From positions 1-55,090 of the forward strand of contig JAOPXO010000053.1 of the NCBI GenBank assembly GCA_025965115.1: 55,090 bases of DNA, read 5' to 3'. Position 1 is the stretch's first letter. Each line of letters begins with the position of its first letter. A program made the translations under genes and the position numbers. This document shows positions 1 through 8,915 of the stretch, piece by piece. The DNA comes from Aeromicrobium sp. (GTDB lineage Bacteria; Actinomycetota; Actinomycetes; Propionibacteriales; Nocardioidaceae). The notes beneath the pieces were generated by a model. The model had not been told where the DNA came from, did no database searches, and was given only the letters and a program-made list of their open reading frames with translations.

Positions 1-95
1 GTTCGCCCAGGCGGCGCCGAAGGGGCAATTCCTCCCCGGAACCTCTCAGGCACCAAGGACCACGCGACCGAGGCAATTCTGAAGCTCGATGACGG
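1..95 (+). promoter_or_regulatory. Glycine riboswitch (5' end cut off by window)
   Basis: The leader of gcvP carries the conserved glycine-aptamer blocks in order: GCCGAAGGGGCAA (about 16-28), CCTCTCAGGCACC (about 42-54), GGACC and then GAGGCAATTCTGAAGC. Glycine riboswitches commonly sit upstream of glycine cleavage genes and switch them on with glycine. Only one aptamer is seen; a first aptamer of a tandem pair would lie left of the window. Downstream, a hairpin AGGGGC/GCCTCT (121-140) sits just before the AGGAG ribosome binding site (147-151) and may be part of the expression platform; that part is inference. Confidence 0.85.
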
Positions 96-158
96 CTTGT
101 CCGGCAGGTGACAGAAGGGGAGGGGCAGTTCGACGCCTCTACCCTCAGGAGTTCGCTC

Positions 159-2978
159 GTGTCATCCTTCGCCAGTCGCCACATCGGTCCGAGCCCCACC
201 GACCAGGACGCCATGGTGCGTCGAGTCGGATTCGACTCACTCGATGACTTGATGGCCGCAGCTGTCCCGTCGGGCATTCGCAGCGCGTCAGCACTCGGAC
301 TCCCGGCGGCGCTGAGCGAGACCGAGTCGCTCGCGACACTGCGCGAGCTCTCCGAACGCAACAATCCTGGCGTGGCGATGATCGGCCTCGGCTACCACCC
401 GACGGTCACTCCCGCGGTGATCCGCCGCAATGTGCTCGAGGACCCGTCGTGGTACACCGCCTACACGCCCTATCAGCCGGAGATCTCCCAGGGACGTCTC
501 GAGGCGCTGATCAACTTCCAGACGCTGATCTCGGACCTGACCGGCCTGCCGACCGCCAACTCCTCGCTGCTTGACGAGGGCACCGCCGTCGCGGAGGCGA
601 TGACCCTGATCCGACGGGCGACCAAGGGCAAGGACGAGTTGCCGATCGTCATCGACGCCGGACTCCTCCCGCAGACCCTCGCAGTCGTGCACACCCGCGC
701 TGAGGCGCTGGGCATCGAGCTGCACGAGGTCGATCTCGCGGCCGGTGTGCCCGACATCGATTCGGCCGGTGTGATCATCTCCTACCCTCGCGCCGACGGC
801 CAGATCTTTGATCCCCGACCCGCCATAGAGTCCGCCCACGCTTCCGGTGGCCTCGCGGTCGTCGCGGCAGATCCCTTGGCTCTGGTGCTGTTGGCTTCTC
901 CGGGCTCCCTTGGCGCCGATGTCGTGGTCGGATCGAGCCAGCGCCTTGGCGTGCCAATGTTCTACGGCGGCCCCCACGCCGGTTTCATGGCCGTGCGCGA
1001 AGGCCTCGAGCGGCACCTGCCCGGACGCCTGGTCGGCGTGTCGATCGACAGCGCAGGGCGCCCCGCATACCGATTGGCTCTGCAGACCCGTGAGCAGCAC
1101 ATTCGCCGCGAGAAGGCCACGTCCAACATCTGCACTGCCCAGGTGCTGCTGGCGGTTGCCGCATCGATGTATGCGGTCTATCACGGCCCGGACGGGCTCC
1201 GCGAGATCGCCGAGGGCGTCAATTCATCCGCGCGCACCCTTGCTGCCGGGCTGCGGGCCGGGGGAGTCACGGTGCCCGAGAGCGGCTTCTTCGACACCGT
1301 GATCGCCGAGGTCCCCGGAGCGGCGACGGGAATCGTCGCCAAGGCACGCGAAGCCGGCATCCACCTGCGTCTGGTCGATGCCGATCACGTGGGCATCACG
1401 ACGTCGGAGATCACGACCCGAGATCATCTCGACGCGGTGTGGAATGCCTTCGGAGTTGCGGGTGCCGAGGACGCGCCGGTCTCACTTCCGGAGTCGCTGC
1501 TGCGTACGACCGAGATCCTGACCCATCCGGTGTTCCACGAGCACCACAGCGAGACGCAGATGCTGCGCTATTTGCGTCGGCTCAGCGACCGCGACTATGC
1601 ACTTGACCGCGGCATGATCCCGCTCGGTTCGTGCACGATGAAGCTCAACGCCACCGCCGAGATGGAGCCGATCAGCTGGCCCGGGTTCGCGGACCTGCAT
1701 CCCTTCGTGCCGGCCGAGGACGCCGCCGGGATGATCGAGCTCGTCGAGACGCTCGAGTCCTGGCTGGCGGAGGTCACCGGTTATGCCGCGGTGTCGATCC
1801 AGCCGAATGCCGGCTCGCAAGGTGAATTCGCCGGGCTGCTGGCGATTCGCGCCTGGCACCTCAGCCGCGGTGACGACCATCGCAATGTCTGCCTCATCCC
1901 GAGCTCCGCGCACGGCACCAACGCCGCATCCGCCGTCATGGCAGGTATGCGGGTCGCGCTGGTGAAGTCGACCGACCAGGGCGAAGTCGATCTCGAAGAC
2001 CTGCGCGCGCAGTGTGACAAGCATTCGGCCGATCTCGCGGCGATCATGGTGACCTATCCGTCGACCCACGGTGTGTATGAACACGGCATCACCGAGCTCT
2101 GCGAGATCGTGCACAGCCACGGCGGCCAGGTCTACGTCGACGGCGCGAACCTCAATGCGCTGCTGGGCCACGCGGCGCCAGGGGAGTTCGGCGGCGATGT
2201 GTCGCACCTCAACCTGCACAAGACGTTCTGCATCCCGCACGGCGGCGGTGGGCCCGGTGTCGGTCCGGTCGCGGTCGCCGAACACCTCGTACCCTTCCTG
2301 CCGACGCATCCGCTGCACCCGGTGGAGAGCAAGCGGAAGGGCATCGGCGCGATCAGCGCGGCACCATACGGATCCGCCGGCATCTTGCCGATCCCCTACG
2401 CATACATCGCGATGATGGGTGGCGACGGCCTGACGGATGCGACGTCCGTCGCCGTGCTCTCGGCCAACTACATCGCCAAGCGGCTCGAGGGAGCCTTCCC
2501 TGTGCTTTACAGCGGCGATCACGGGCTCGTGGCGCATGAGTGCATCCTCGACCTCCGACCGCTGACCAAGGCATCAGGGCTGAGCATCGACGATGTCGCC
2601 AAGCGATTGATCGATTACGGCTTCCACGCCCCGACGATGAGCTTCCCGGTCGCCGGCACGCTGATGGTCGAGCCGACGGAGTCTGAGGATCTGGCCGAGC
2701 TGGACCGGTTCTGTGAGGCGATGCTGGCGATCCGTGCCGAGATCGACGCGGTGATCGCGGGCAAGTACGCCGACGGCGACAACCCGCTCGCGCACGCGCC
2801 GCACACCATGCGAGAGCTGGTCGACTGGAAGCACGCCTACTCAGTCGCTGAAGGCGCCTTCCCGAGCGGCAGCACCGAGGACAAGTACTGGCCGCCGGTC
2901 GGGCGCATCGACCAGGCCTACGGCGACCGCCACCTGGCCTGCTCCTGCCCGCCTGTCGAGGCATTCGCGGAGGTCTAG
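159..2978 (+). CDS. gcvP: Glycine dehydrogenase (decarboxylating), P-protein of the glycine cleavage system
   Basis: PLP-dependent P-protein that decarboxylates glycine and passes the aminomethyl group to lipoylated GcvH. It is a single-chain (fused P1+P2) form of 939 residues, the usual length. The N-terminal FASRHIGPS motif and the PLP-lysine region [18 protein letters not shown] (Lys about 688) are intact. I chose GTG at 159 because AGGAG ends seven bases upstream; the ORF-track start at 108 has no ribosome binding site and falls between the riboswitch and a putative hairpin. gcvT and gcvH are not in the window. The stop shares CTAG with the convergent hydrolase gene. Confidence 0.97.
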   Translation: MSSFASRHIGPSPTDQDAMVRRVGFDSLDDLMAAAVPSGIRSASALGLPAALSETESLATLRELSERNNPGVAMIGLGYHPTVTPAVIRRNVLEDPSWYTAYTPYQPEISQGRLEALINFQTLISDLTGLPTANSSLLDEGTAVAEAMTLIRRATKGKDELPIVIDAGLLPQTLAVVHTRAEALGIELHEVDLAAGVPDIDSAGVIISYPRADGQIFDPRPAIESAHASGGLAVVAADPLALVLLASPGSLGADVVVGSSQRLGVPMFYGGPHAGFMAVREGLERHLPGRLVGVSIDSAGRPAYRLALQTREQHIRREKATSNICTAQVLLAVAASMYAVYHGPDGLREIAEGVNSSARTLAAGLRAGGVTVPESGFFDTVIAEVPGAATGIVAKAREAGIHLRLVDADHVGITTSEITTRDHLDAVWNAFGVAGAEDAPVSLPESLLRTTEILTHPVFHEHHSETQMLRYLRRLSDRDYALDRGMIPLGSCTMKLNATAEMEPISWPGFADLHPFVPAEDAAGMIELVETLESWLAEVTGYAAVSIQPNAGSQGEFAGLLAIRAWHLSRGDDHRNVCLIPSSAHGTNAASAVMAGMRVALVKSTDQGEVDLEDLRAQCDKHSADLAAIMVTYPSTHGVYEHGITELCEIVHSHGGQVYVDGANLNALLGHAAPGEFGGDVSHLNLHKTFCIPHGGGGPGVGPVAVAEHLVPFLPTHPLHPVESKRKGIGAISAAPYGSAGILPIPYAYIAMMGGDGLTDATSVAVLSANYIAKRLEGAFPVLYSGDHGLVAHECILDLRPLTKASGLSIDDVAKRLIDYGFHAPTMSFPVAGTLMVEPTESEDLAELDRFCEAMLAIRAEIDAVIAGKYADGDNPLAHAPHTMRELVDWKHAYSVAEGAFPSGSTEDKYWPPVGRIDQAYGDRHLACSCPPVEAFAEV

Positions 2979-3718
2979 AGCGAGTCCCACCAGTCGACAA
3001 CCTTGTCGACGACTGGGCCGGGAGTCTTGCCCCACAGGACGTGATGGGTGTTACCGCCCTCGGGCGCTGCGTCCTTGGTGTAGATCCACCGCGTGGTCTT
3101 CGCGGGGTCGAGGAACTTCGTGACGAACAATTGGTTGGCCTTGTCGACCGAGTAGGAGTCGCCCTCAAGCTTGATCACGAGTGATGGCGTCGTGATGAGG
3201 TGAGGCACCGTGAACGGCGGCTTGCCGGTGCGCACGAAGCGAGCCCATTCGCGCATCAGAGTGCGAGGACCGGGACCGCCGAACATCGGCTTGGGCACGA
3301 ACCCTCGTATGCGGGCGGCGACGGGAACGGTCAGGCCGACCAACAGCACTGGCAGGCCGCCGCGCGGATAGCTGCGGAAATACGGGACGCTGGCGCCGAT
3401 TGCGACGAAGCCGTCGGCCGGCGGGCGGTGCAACTGGTGACCTGCACAGATCTGCGAGCCGAGGCTGTGACCAAGCAGGATCACCGGTCGGTCAGGCGCC
3501 TCCGCACGAGCCTTGGCCACCGCATCCGCGACACGGGTCATCTCGTCGGCATAGCTCCAGTCGTTGGCACGCGAAGCCACGGGCTCGCCTCGCTCGAACC
3601 CGGCGTGAGGCAGTGCTCGGGAGTCCCAGCCGTGTGCCTCGAACGCGGCGACCACCGGACGGTAGAACGACGACGGCACGGCCATCGCCGATGAGATCAG
3701 GACGAGTGGCGCAGGCAT
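2975..3718 (-). CDS. Alpha/beta hydrolase
   Basis: Protein of 247 residues with an alpha/beta-hydrolase fold. The nucleophile elbow GHSLGS is near residue 100, a DSYS/acid region follows, and a late HH near the C-terminus ([10 protein letters not shown]) can supply the catalytic histidine. The substrate is unknown; lipase/esterase-like. ATG at 3718 was chosen because a -10-like CATAAT lies six bases upstream, the leaderless spacing seen at many genes here; GTG at 3724 is the alternative. A perfect 17-bp palindrome abuts this -10. The stop overlaps that of gcvP by three bases (convergent). Confidence 0.8.
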   Translation of the reverse strand: MPAPLVLISSAMAVPSSFYRPVVAAFEAHGWDSRALPHAGFERGEPVASRANDWSYADEMTRVADAVAKARAEAPDRPVILLGHSLGSQICAGHQLHRPPADGFVAIGASVPYFRSYPRGGLPVLLVGLTVPVAARIRGFVPKPMFGGPGPRTLMREWARFVRTGKPPFTVPHLITTPSLVIKLEGDSYSVDKANQLFVTKFLDPAKTTRWIYTKDAAPEGGNTHHVLWGKTPGPVVDKVVDWWDSL

Positions 3719-3728
3719 GGCCACATTA

Positions 3729-3745
3729 TGACAGCATCGCTGTCA
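3729..3745. promoter_or_regulatory. Perfect palindrome TGACAGCatcGCTGTCA, candidate operator
   Basis: Seven-base arms with a three-base centre, lying between the rskA stop and the hydrolase start and overlapping the inner edge of the hydrolase -10 (CATAAT on the minus strand, 3725-3730). There is no T-run after it, so an operator is more likely than a terminator. The regulator is unknown. Confidence 0.55.
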
Positions 3746-3760
3746 CGGTTGTGTCAGCGG

Positions 3761-4462
3761 TTAAACCGCGATCGTGCTGATCGGCGCCGTGGTCGGCTGC
3801 CTGGAGCCGCCCTTGGGCTCGACCGTGATCGCCACGTGATCGACTCCGACCAGGCCCTTCATGATCATTGCTCCGGAAGAGGCGAACGTGCCTTGGGACG
3901 TGGGGGAGTCGTCCTTGACCAGCCACACCTGATAGACCTTGCTGTTCTTCAGGGTCGGGAGATCACTTGCGACAATCACCGCCGAATTCTTCGAAGCGGA
4001 CGAGATCAGCTGGACCTTGCCGCCACCGCCGAATGTCTTGATCGATGTCTTCGCATCGGCCGCCGCCAGCACCGACGTGATGGTCTGGCTGTCGGCGCGG
4101 TAGTTGTCAGCCTGGTTCCGCTCCGCGACGTACCCGCCGACGCCAACGGTGCCGACCAGGAAGGCGGCAGCCATCGCGAGGCGGGGGAGCGTACGCCGAA
4201 GTCCTCTGCGTTGGGCGAGAGCCGTGACAACCGGGCGCTCCTGGGGAGTCGTCGCGGCTGCGGCGAGCAGTCGATCGCGCAGCTCTGCCGGAGGGGCCTG
4301 CTTCGCGGCTTCGCCGAGTCGTGCGGCGGTGGCGACGAAGCCGGCCAACTCGGCCCGGCAGTCGTCGCACTGCTCGAGGTGCGCCTCGAACGTCTCGCGT
4401 TCCCACGAGTCGAGCGCATTGAGCGCGTAGGGAGCCATGAGGGAATGCAGGTCGGTGGTCAT
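3761..4462 (-). CDS. rskA: Anti-sigma-K factor RskA
   Basis: Membrane anti-sigma factor predicted to hold SigK inactive. The cytoplasmic N-terminus contains the zinc anti-sigma motif HLEQCDDC (residues about 28-35), followed by one membrane segment (LPRLAMAAAFLVGTVGVGGYV, about 88-108) and an extracytoplasmic RskA C-terminal domain (233 residues in total). Its ATG overlaps the sigK stop (ATGA), so the pair is translationally coupled. In mycobacteria RskA is cleaved by regulated proteolysis; a site-2 protease is encoded at 49.9 kb but nothing here proves it acts on RskA. Confidence 0.9.
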   Translation of the reverse strand: MTTDLHSLMAPYALNALDSWERETFEAHLEQCDDCRAELAGFVATAARLGEAAKQAPPAELRDRLLAAAATTPQERPVVTALAQRRGLRRTLPRLAMAAAFLVGTVGVGGYVAERNQADNYRADSQTITSVLAAADAKTSIKTFGGGGKVQLISSASKNSAVIVASDLPTLKNSKVYQVWLVKDDSPTSQGTFASSGAMIMKGLVGVDHVAITVEPKGGSRQPTTAPISTIAV

Positions 4463-5070
4463 GCTCCAACTCCCATGCAGTCGCGCAGACGGACGATTCC
4501 GTCGCGCATCCGCGTCTTGACGGTGGCGGTGTTCGCTCCGAGGCTTTCGGCGACTTCGGCGTACGTGAAGCCCTTGTAGTAGGCCAGGTTGACGGCCTCG
4601 CGTTGGAGTTCGGTCAGGCCGTCGAGACAGCGACGCACCTGCTCGTGCTCAAGGCTGATCGTCACGGTTTCCTCGACCTCGTCGAAGTCGGGACCGTTGG
4701 ACCAGTCGTACTTGTTCTCGCGGTTGGTCGCCGCCTGGTCGTGCCTCACGGCATCAACAGCTCGGCGGTGCGCCAGGGTCAGGATCCAGCTCTTGGCGTT
4801 GCCTCGAGCTGGGTCGAACCGGGCAGCGGACTTCCACACCTGGATGAAGACCTCCTGGGAGATCTCCTCGGCCCGTGACGGATCGCGAACGACTCGACGT
4901 GCCAATCCATAGACCGAAGCGCCTAGGGCGTCGTAAATGGCTGCGAAGGCCTGCTCATCGCCGCGTGCGACCAGCAGGAGCAGATCGCCGAGATCGAGGG
5001 GGCCGCCGGCTTCCGGAGAATCTGCGAGCCGCAGGTGGGTCACAGCTGACTGAGACGCAGTGGGTGCCAC
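4459..5070 (-). CDS. sigK: ECF RNA polymerase sigma factor SigK
   Basis: ECF sigma factor of about 203 residues with region 2 (LLLLVARGDEQAFAAIYDAL...VDAVRHDQ) and region 4 (LTELQREAVNLAYYKGFTYAEVAESLG...VKTRMRDGI). The family call rests on the adjacent RskA. I chose GTG at 5070: AAGGAGA lies six bases upstream and a SigK-type promoter (5105-5131) sits upstream of it. The longer track start at 5157 would place the promoter inside the coding region and is rejected. Probably autoregulated, as in mycobacteria. Confidence 0.92.
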   Translation of the reverse strand: MAPTASQSAVTHLRLADSPEAGGPLDLGDLLLLVARGDEQAFAAIYDALGASVYGLARRVVRDPSRAEEISQEVFIQVWKSAARFDPARGNAKSWILTLAHRRAVDAVRHDQAATNRENKYDWSNGPDFDEVEETVTISLEHEQVRRCLDGLTELQREAVNLAYYKGFTYAEVAESLGANTATVKTRMRDGIVRLRDCMGVGA

Positions 5071-5104
5071 GGGATTCTCCTTTCCACGGTCCTTGTTACG
5101 AGTC

Positions 5105-5131
5105 ATTCGGTGCGAACCGCCGTCGGGATGG
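5105..5131 (-). promoter_or_regulatory. SigK-type promoter of sigK-rskA
   Basis: On the minus strand: CCATCC, 15 bases, CCGAAT. These match the -35 and -10 hexamers reported for mycobacterial SigK. The spacer is a little shorter than usual. It would start transcription about 30 bases before the sigK GTG at 5070. Confidence 0.7.
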
Positions 5132-5135
5132 GTGG

Positions 5136-5154
5136 ATTCCTCAGGAATTTGAGG
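5136..5154. promoter_or_regulatory. Overlapping inverted repeats between sigK and gcdH
   Basis: ATTCCTcAGGAAT (5136-5148) and CCTCAggaattTGAGG (5139-5154) share bases and could form alternative operators. They lie just upstream of the sigK -35 and about 30 bases before the gcdH -10, so a bound protein could affect either gene. Confidence 0.45.
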
Positions 5155-5194
5155 CATGTCCTGAGTTGCATCCTAGGTTGGATAGCGTGGGGTC

Positions 5195-6382
5195 ATGGCG
5201 AAGACGACCTTTGACCCTATGGATCCACTCTCTCTCGACGATTTGCTGTCGCCCGAGGAGATCGCCGTGCGCGAGAGCGTACGCACGATGCTGGCGAAGC
5301 GGGTGCAGCCTCATATCGCCGAGTGGTTCGAAGCTGGGGGAGTGGAGAAGCCACGGGAGCTCTTCCGCGAGTTCGGCGCACTCGGTCTGCTGGGCATGCA
5401 CCTCGAAGGCTATGAACTGCCAGGTCTGTCCGCCGTCGACTACGGACTCGCGTGCGTAGAGCTCGAGGCCTGCGACTCGGGCATCCGATCGATGGTGTCG
5501 GTGCAGGGTTCTCTGGCGATGTACGCGATCTGGAAATTTGCCTCCGAGGAGGAGAAGCAGCGCTGGCTCCCGTCGATGGGCACGGGCGAGACCGTTGGCT
5601 GCTTCGGACTCACCGAGGCCGACTTCGGCTCCGATCCCGGCAGTATGCGCACCCGCGCGAAGCGTGACGGTGACGACTGGGTGCTCGACGGCTCCAAGAT
5701 GTGGATCAGCAATGGCACCTTCGCCGATGTGGCGGTCATCTGGGCGCAGACCGACGACGGCATTCGCGGCTTCGCCGTGCCGACCGATCTGCCTGGGTTC
5801 ACAGCCAAGGAGATCAAGCACAAGATGTCGCTGCGGGCCTCCGCGACCGCAGAGCTGGTGCTCGAGGGCGTGCGCGTGCCGTCCGGGGCGATGTTCCCTG
5901 AGGTTCGTGGGCTCCGCGGGCCGCTGTCGTGCCTCACCGAGGCGCGCTACGGCATCGTGTGGGGCTCGATGGGCGCCGCCCGATCGTCATTCGAGGCAGC
6001 GCTGGACTACTCCAAGACGCGCGAGCAGTTCGGCCGCCCGATCGGTGGATTCCAGCTGACCCAGGCCAAGCTCGCCGACATGTGTCTTGAGCTGCACAAG
6101 GGGCTTCTGCTCGCGCTGCACCTCGGTCGCCGCAAGGACTCGGTTGGCCTCAGCACTGAGCAGGTCAGCTTCGGCAAGCTCAACAATGTCCGCGAAGCCC
6201 TCGACATCTGTCGCACTGCGCGCACGATCCTGGGCGCCAACGGGATCTCACTCGAGTACCCCGTGATCCGCCACATGAACAACCTCGAGTCCGTGTTGAC
6301 GTACGAGGGCACGGTCGAGATGCACACCTTGGTGCTCGGCCAGGCCCTCACCGGCGAGAACGCCTTCGGCGCACGTGACTGA
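5195..6382 (+). CDS. gcdH: Acyl-CoA dehydrogenase, glutaryl-CoA dehydrogenase type
   Basis: FAD-dependent acyl-CoA dehydrogenase of 395 residues. SGIRSMVSVQGSLAM matches the substrate-arginine region characteristic of glutaryl-CoA dehydrogenases, and TYEGTVEMHTLVLGQALTG carries the catalytic glutamate. FGLTEADFGSDPGSM and KMWISNG are family signatures. It would oxidise and decarboxylate glutaryl-CoA in lysine/tryptophan catabolism; other short-chain acyl-CoA substrates are possible. TAGCGT lies exactly six bases before the ATG, predicting a leaderless message. The next gene overlaps its 3' end by eight bases. Confidence 0.88.
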   Translation: MAKTTFDPMDPLSLDDLLSPEEIAVRESVRTMLAKRVQPHIAEWFEAGGVEKPRELFREFGALGLLGMHLEGYELPGLSAVDYGLACVELEACDSGIRSMVSVQGSLAMYAIWKFASEEEKQRWLPSMGTGETVGCFGLTEADFGSDPGSMRTRAKRDGDDWVLDGSKMWISNGTFADVAVIWAQTDDGIRGFAVPTDLPGFTAKEIKHKMSLRASATAELVLEGVRVPSGAMFPEVRGLRGPLSCLTEARYGIVWGSMGAARSSFEAALDYSKTREQFGRPIGGFQLTQAKLADMCLELHKGLLLALHLGRRKDSVGLSTEQVSFGKLNNVREALDICRTARTILGANGISLEYPVIRHMNNLESVLTYEGTVEMHTLVLGQALTGENAFGARD

Positions 6383-6740
6383 ATCTGTCGCCTATGGCCT
6401 TGCCATTGCGGCATTGGTTGCCGCGGCCTTCGCCGGGTGGCACACGCTGACCCAGCGCCCGTTCGGTAATCCGCTGTTCTACGTCATCGGCGTGCTCGAG
6501 ATTGCGCTGATCGCGCTGTTGGTCGGCGGGGTGGCGGCCCTGAGCATGACGTCGCGCGATGTCGACGGAGTGCTGTTCGTGTCCTACCTCGTGACAGTTG
6601 TGGTGATCCCGCCGGCCGCCGTCCTGTGGGGCATCGCCGAGAAGTCCCGATGGGGCACGGGGGTCGTCGTCGTGGCGATGCTGACGGTCGCCGTACTGTG
6701 TGTGCGACTCCTCGACATCTGGAAGGGCCCTCATGTCTGA
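6375..6740 (+). CDS. Small integral membrane protein, unknown function
   Basis: 121 residues with four likely membrane segments (about 5-22, 34-55, 68-86, 94-112). No catalytic motif is visible and I do not recognise the family. GTG start inside the end of gcdH, so translation is probably coupled to it. It overlaps the following, similarly sized membrane protein at its own stop (ATGTCTGA), suggesting a co-transcribed pair. Confidence 0.75.
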   Translation: MTESVAYGLAIAALVAAAFAGWHTLTQRPFGNPLFYVIGVLEIALIALLVGGVAALSMTSRDVDGVLFVSYLVTVVVIPPAAVLWGIAEKSRWGTGVVVVAMLTVAVLCVRLLDIWKGPHV

Positions 6741-7128
6741 CACCTCGCACGGGTTCGGCCGAGTGCTGGTTGCGGTCTATGCCGTGTTCGCACTGGCGGC
6801 TTCCGCGCGATCGATCGTGCAGCTGCTGACCAAGGCGAGTGACGCGCCCTTCGCGTACTCCCTGTCGGCCGTGGCGGGCGTGATCTACATCGTGGCAACC
6901 GTCGCGCTGGCACGCAGCTGGCGGCAGCTGGCACTGATCACGATCAGTGTCGAACTGCTCGGAGTCTTGACGACCGGCCTGCTCTCGGTGTTAGACGACA
7001 GCCTTTTCCCGGATCAGACCGTGTGGTCCGGCTTCGGGGAGGGCTATGGGTTCGTGCCGCTCGTGCTGCCACTGGTGGGCTTGTGGTGGCTCCGCCGGAC
7101 CGCATCAGGCGCCGATGGGCAGAGTTAA
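6733..7128 (+). CDS. Small integral membrane protein, unknown function
   Basis: 131 residues with four hydrophobic segments: VLVAVYAVFALAASARSIVQ, then two central helices, then FVPLVLPLVGLWWLRR. I chose ATG at 6733, which overlaps the previous stop; the ORF track begins further upstream in the preceding gene. Probably translated together with the 6375 protein, and possibly one functional unit with it. A strong hairpin follows directly (7128-7158). Confidence 0.72.
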   Translation: MSDTSHGFGRVLVAVYAVFALAASARSIVQLLTKASDAPFAYSLSAVAGVIYIVATVALARSWRQLALITISVELLGVLTTGLLSVLDDSLFPDQTVWSGFGEGYGFVPLVLPLVGLWWLRRTASGADGQS

Positions 7129-7158
7129 GGCCCCACGCACTCATACCGCGCGGGGCCT
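7128..7158 (+). terminator. Hairpin terminator after gcdH-membrane protein operon
   Basis: AGGCCCC-a-CGC pairs with GCG-c-GGGGCCT around a nine-base loop: seven plus three pairs with one mismatch. No long U-tract follows, as is usual in high-GC actinobacteria. Confidence 0.7.
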
Positions 7159-7215
7159 CAACCATTCAAACCCACCAGCACCACCAGACCCGGTAGCGAC
7201 ACGGACAGGGGCCGG

Positions 7216-7665
7216 ATGAATTCCGACTATGAGTTCCACTCCCGCTGGCTGATCGGCCGCAGTCGGGAGTCGCTCTGGGATGCGCTCGAGCTGCTCCTTG
7301 CGAGTGACGACCCGATGCCGTGGTGGCCATCAGTGCAGGTCACGGCCTATGACGGAAGTTCGCTGGATCTCCAGGCCAGGAGCCGGCTCGGGTATGCGTT
7401 GACGTTTCGGTTGTCGCACCTGCGGTCGGTGCGCCCGACCCGGCTGACGTTCGACTCGGACGGCGAGCTCCGGGGCAATGGTCTGGTGAAATTCGAGGAC
7501 TTGGGGGCGCGCGAATCAGCGATGGACATCGACTGGCTGGTGTCGACCGACAGGGCCTGGATGCGACGTACATCCTGGCTGCTACGCCCGGTCTTCGTCC
7601 TCGGTCACAACCTCGTCATGCGACAGGGCGAGAAGCATCTCAACGAGTGGCTTCGGGTGCACTGA
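7216..7665 (+). CDS. SRPBCC-family (START/polyketide cyclase-like) protein
   Basis: 149 residues with the pattern of a helix-grip (SRPBCC) fold: an N-terminal strand (YEFHSRWLIGRSRESLWDAL), a central run of beta strands, a W-rich region, and a long C-terminal helix containing RQGEKHLNEWL. Such proteins bind hydrophobic ligands or catalyse cyclisation; the ligand cannot be inferred. Monocistronic, behind the 7128 terminator, with a GGGGCCGG stretch before the ATG. It ends 14 bases from the convergent cysG stop. Confidence 0.7.
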   Translation: MNSDYEFHSRWLIGRSRESLWDALELLLASDDPMPWWPSVQVTAYDGSSLDLQARSRLGYALTFRLSHLRSVRPTRLTFDSDGELRGNGLVKFEDLGARESAMDIDWLVSTDRAWMRRTSWLLRPVFVLGHNLVMRQGEKHLNEWLRVH

Positions 7666-7679
7666 CCTGCGGTGATGGC

Positions 7680-8885
7680 TCAGTCGGCTTGCGGCCAGGC
7701 GGGGGAGAGTGTGACGACATCCCCGACGATCGTGACCGCGGGCGGCTGGGCATCGACCTCGCCAGCGCGATCGGCAATTGTGTCGAGCGTGCCGACCGTG
7801 ACGCGCTGGTCAGGGGTGCAGCCGCTCTCGACGATGGCGACCGGAGTCAAGCGATCGTGACCTGAATCCACGAGCTGGAGGGCCACCTCTCGGAGCCGCC
7901 GGACGCCCATCAACAGCACCAGCGTGTGCGCCCGGTCGTGTGGGAGGTCGCTCAGCTCCACGTGGCCGGTCACGACGGAGAATCCCCGGGCAATGCCGCG
8001 ATGGGTCACGGGAATGCCCGCCGCCGCGGCGACGGCGATCGCGCTGGTGACACCGGGCACGACCTCGACCGGAATGCCGGCTTCGCGGCAGGCGATCAGC
8101 TCCTCGCCACCACGGCCGAAGACGTAGGGGTCGCCGCCCTTGAGGCGTACGACGATCTTGCCCTGCTTCGCCCGGTCGATCAGGATCTCGTTGATCTCGT
8201 GCTGGGGGATCGGGTGGTGATCGGGCATCTTGCCGACGTCGATCACCTCGACGTCAGGTGCGAGCTCAGACAGCACTCCGTGCGGGGCCAATCGATCGAT
8301 CACGACGACGTCGGCCTCGGCGAGCAGGCGTCGCCCGCGGGTGGTCAGCAGTCCCGGATCTCCGGGGCCTCCGCCGACCAGCGCCACGAATCCCTCGGGG
8401 TGATGAGTGCGATGCCGCAGGGGGAGATCGCCCGACTGCAGTGCGGCAGCGACTCCGTCACGCAGCGACGACGCACGTCCGGCATCGCCTCCGCCGCTGA
8501 TCGCAACCGTCACGTCATCGATCCGTGCAACGGCGGGAACCCACGCAGTCGCATGGTCTGGGTCGCCGCCCTTCAGGCACCACGTCGACTGAGCCGCTGC
8601 GTCATCTGCCACCTGGCCGTCAACGTCCGGATCACCCGTGGCTGTTTGTACGAGCCAGGCGCCCTCAAGGTCTCCCGTGCGATAGACGCGCTGAATCCAC
8701 TCGACGTCGCCCCGGCCGATTGACGAAGCCAACGATGCCGACACGTCGGGTGAGACAACCACGAGGTCTGCTCCGGCATCCAGCAGGCTGAGCGTTCTCC
8801 GGGTGGCCACGTGTCCACCGCCGACGACAACCACCTTGCGACCGGCGATGCGCAGGGTCAGCGGAAAGTTTCCGCCGCTCACCAT
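7680..8885 (-). CDS. cysG: Siroheme synthase / uroporphyrinogen-III C-methyltransferase
   Basis: 401 residues. The N-terminal Rossmann domain (VVVVGGGHVATRRTLSLLDAGADLVVV) is the precorrin-2 dehydrogenase/ferrochelatase part; the C-terminal SUMT domain starts at VALVGGGPGDPGLLT and contains RLKGGDPYVFGRGGEE and the TP-methylase signature. It makes siroheme, the cofactor of sulfite and nitrite reductases, from uroporphyrinogen III. Shorter than the 457-residue E. coli enzyme. Last gene of the cysH-cysD-cysN-cysG run, about 30 bases after cysN; a possible six-codon leader ORF lies between them. Confidence 0.93.
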   Translation of the reverse strand: MVSGGNFPLTLRIAGRKVVVVGGGHVATRRTLSLLDAGADLVVVSPDVSASLASSIGRGDVEWIQRVYRTGDLEGAWLVQTATGDPDVDGQVADDAAAQSTWCLKGGDPDHATAWVPAVARIDDVTVAISGGGDAGRASSLRDGVAAALQSGDLPLRHRTHHPEGFVALVGGGPGDPGLLTTRGRRLLAEADVVVIDRLAPHGVLSELAPDVEVIDVGKMPDHHPIPQHEINEILIDRAKQGKIVVRLKGGDPYVFGRGGEELIACREAGIPVEVVPGVTSAIAVAAAAGIPVTHRGIARGFSVVTGHVELSDLPHDRAHTLVLLMGVRRLREVALQLVDSGHDRLTPVAIVESGCTPDQRVTVGTLDTIADRAGEVDAQPPAVTIVGDVVTLSPAWPQAD

Positions 8886-8915
8886 CTCGCCATCACTGGG
8901 ACCCCGAAATCATGG

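Noticed and set aside
5071-5157. N-terminal extension of sigK from the ORF track
   Set aside because: It contains the SigK-type promoter, and the GTG at 5070 has a strong ribosome binding site.
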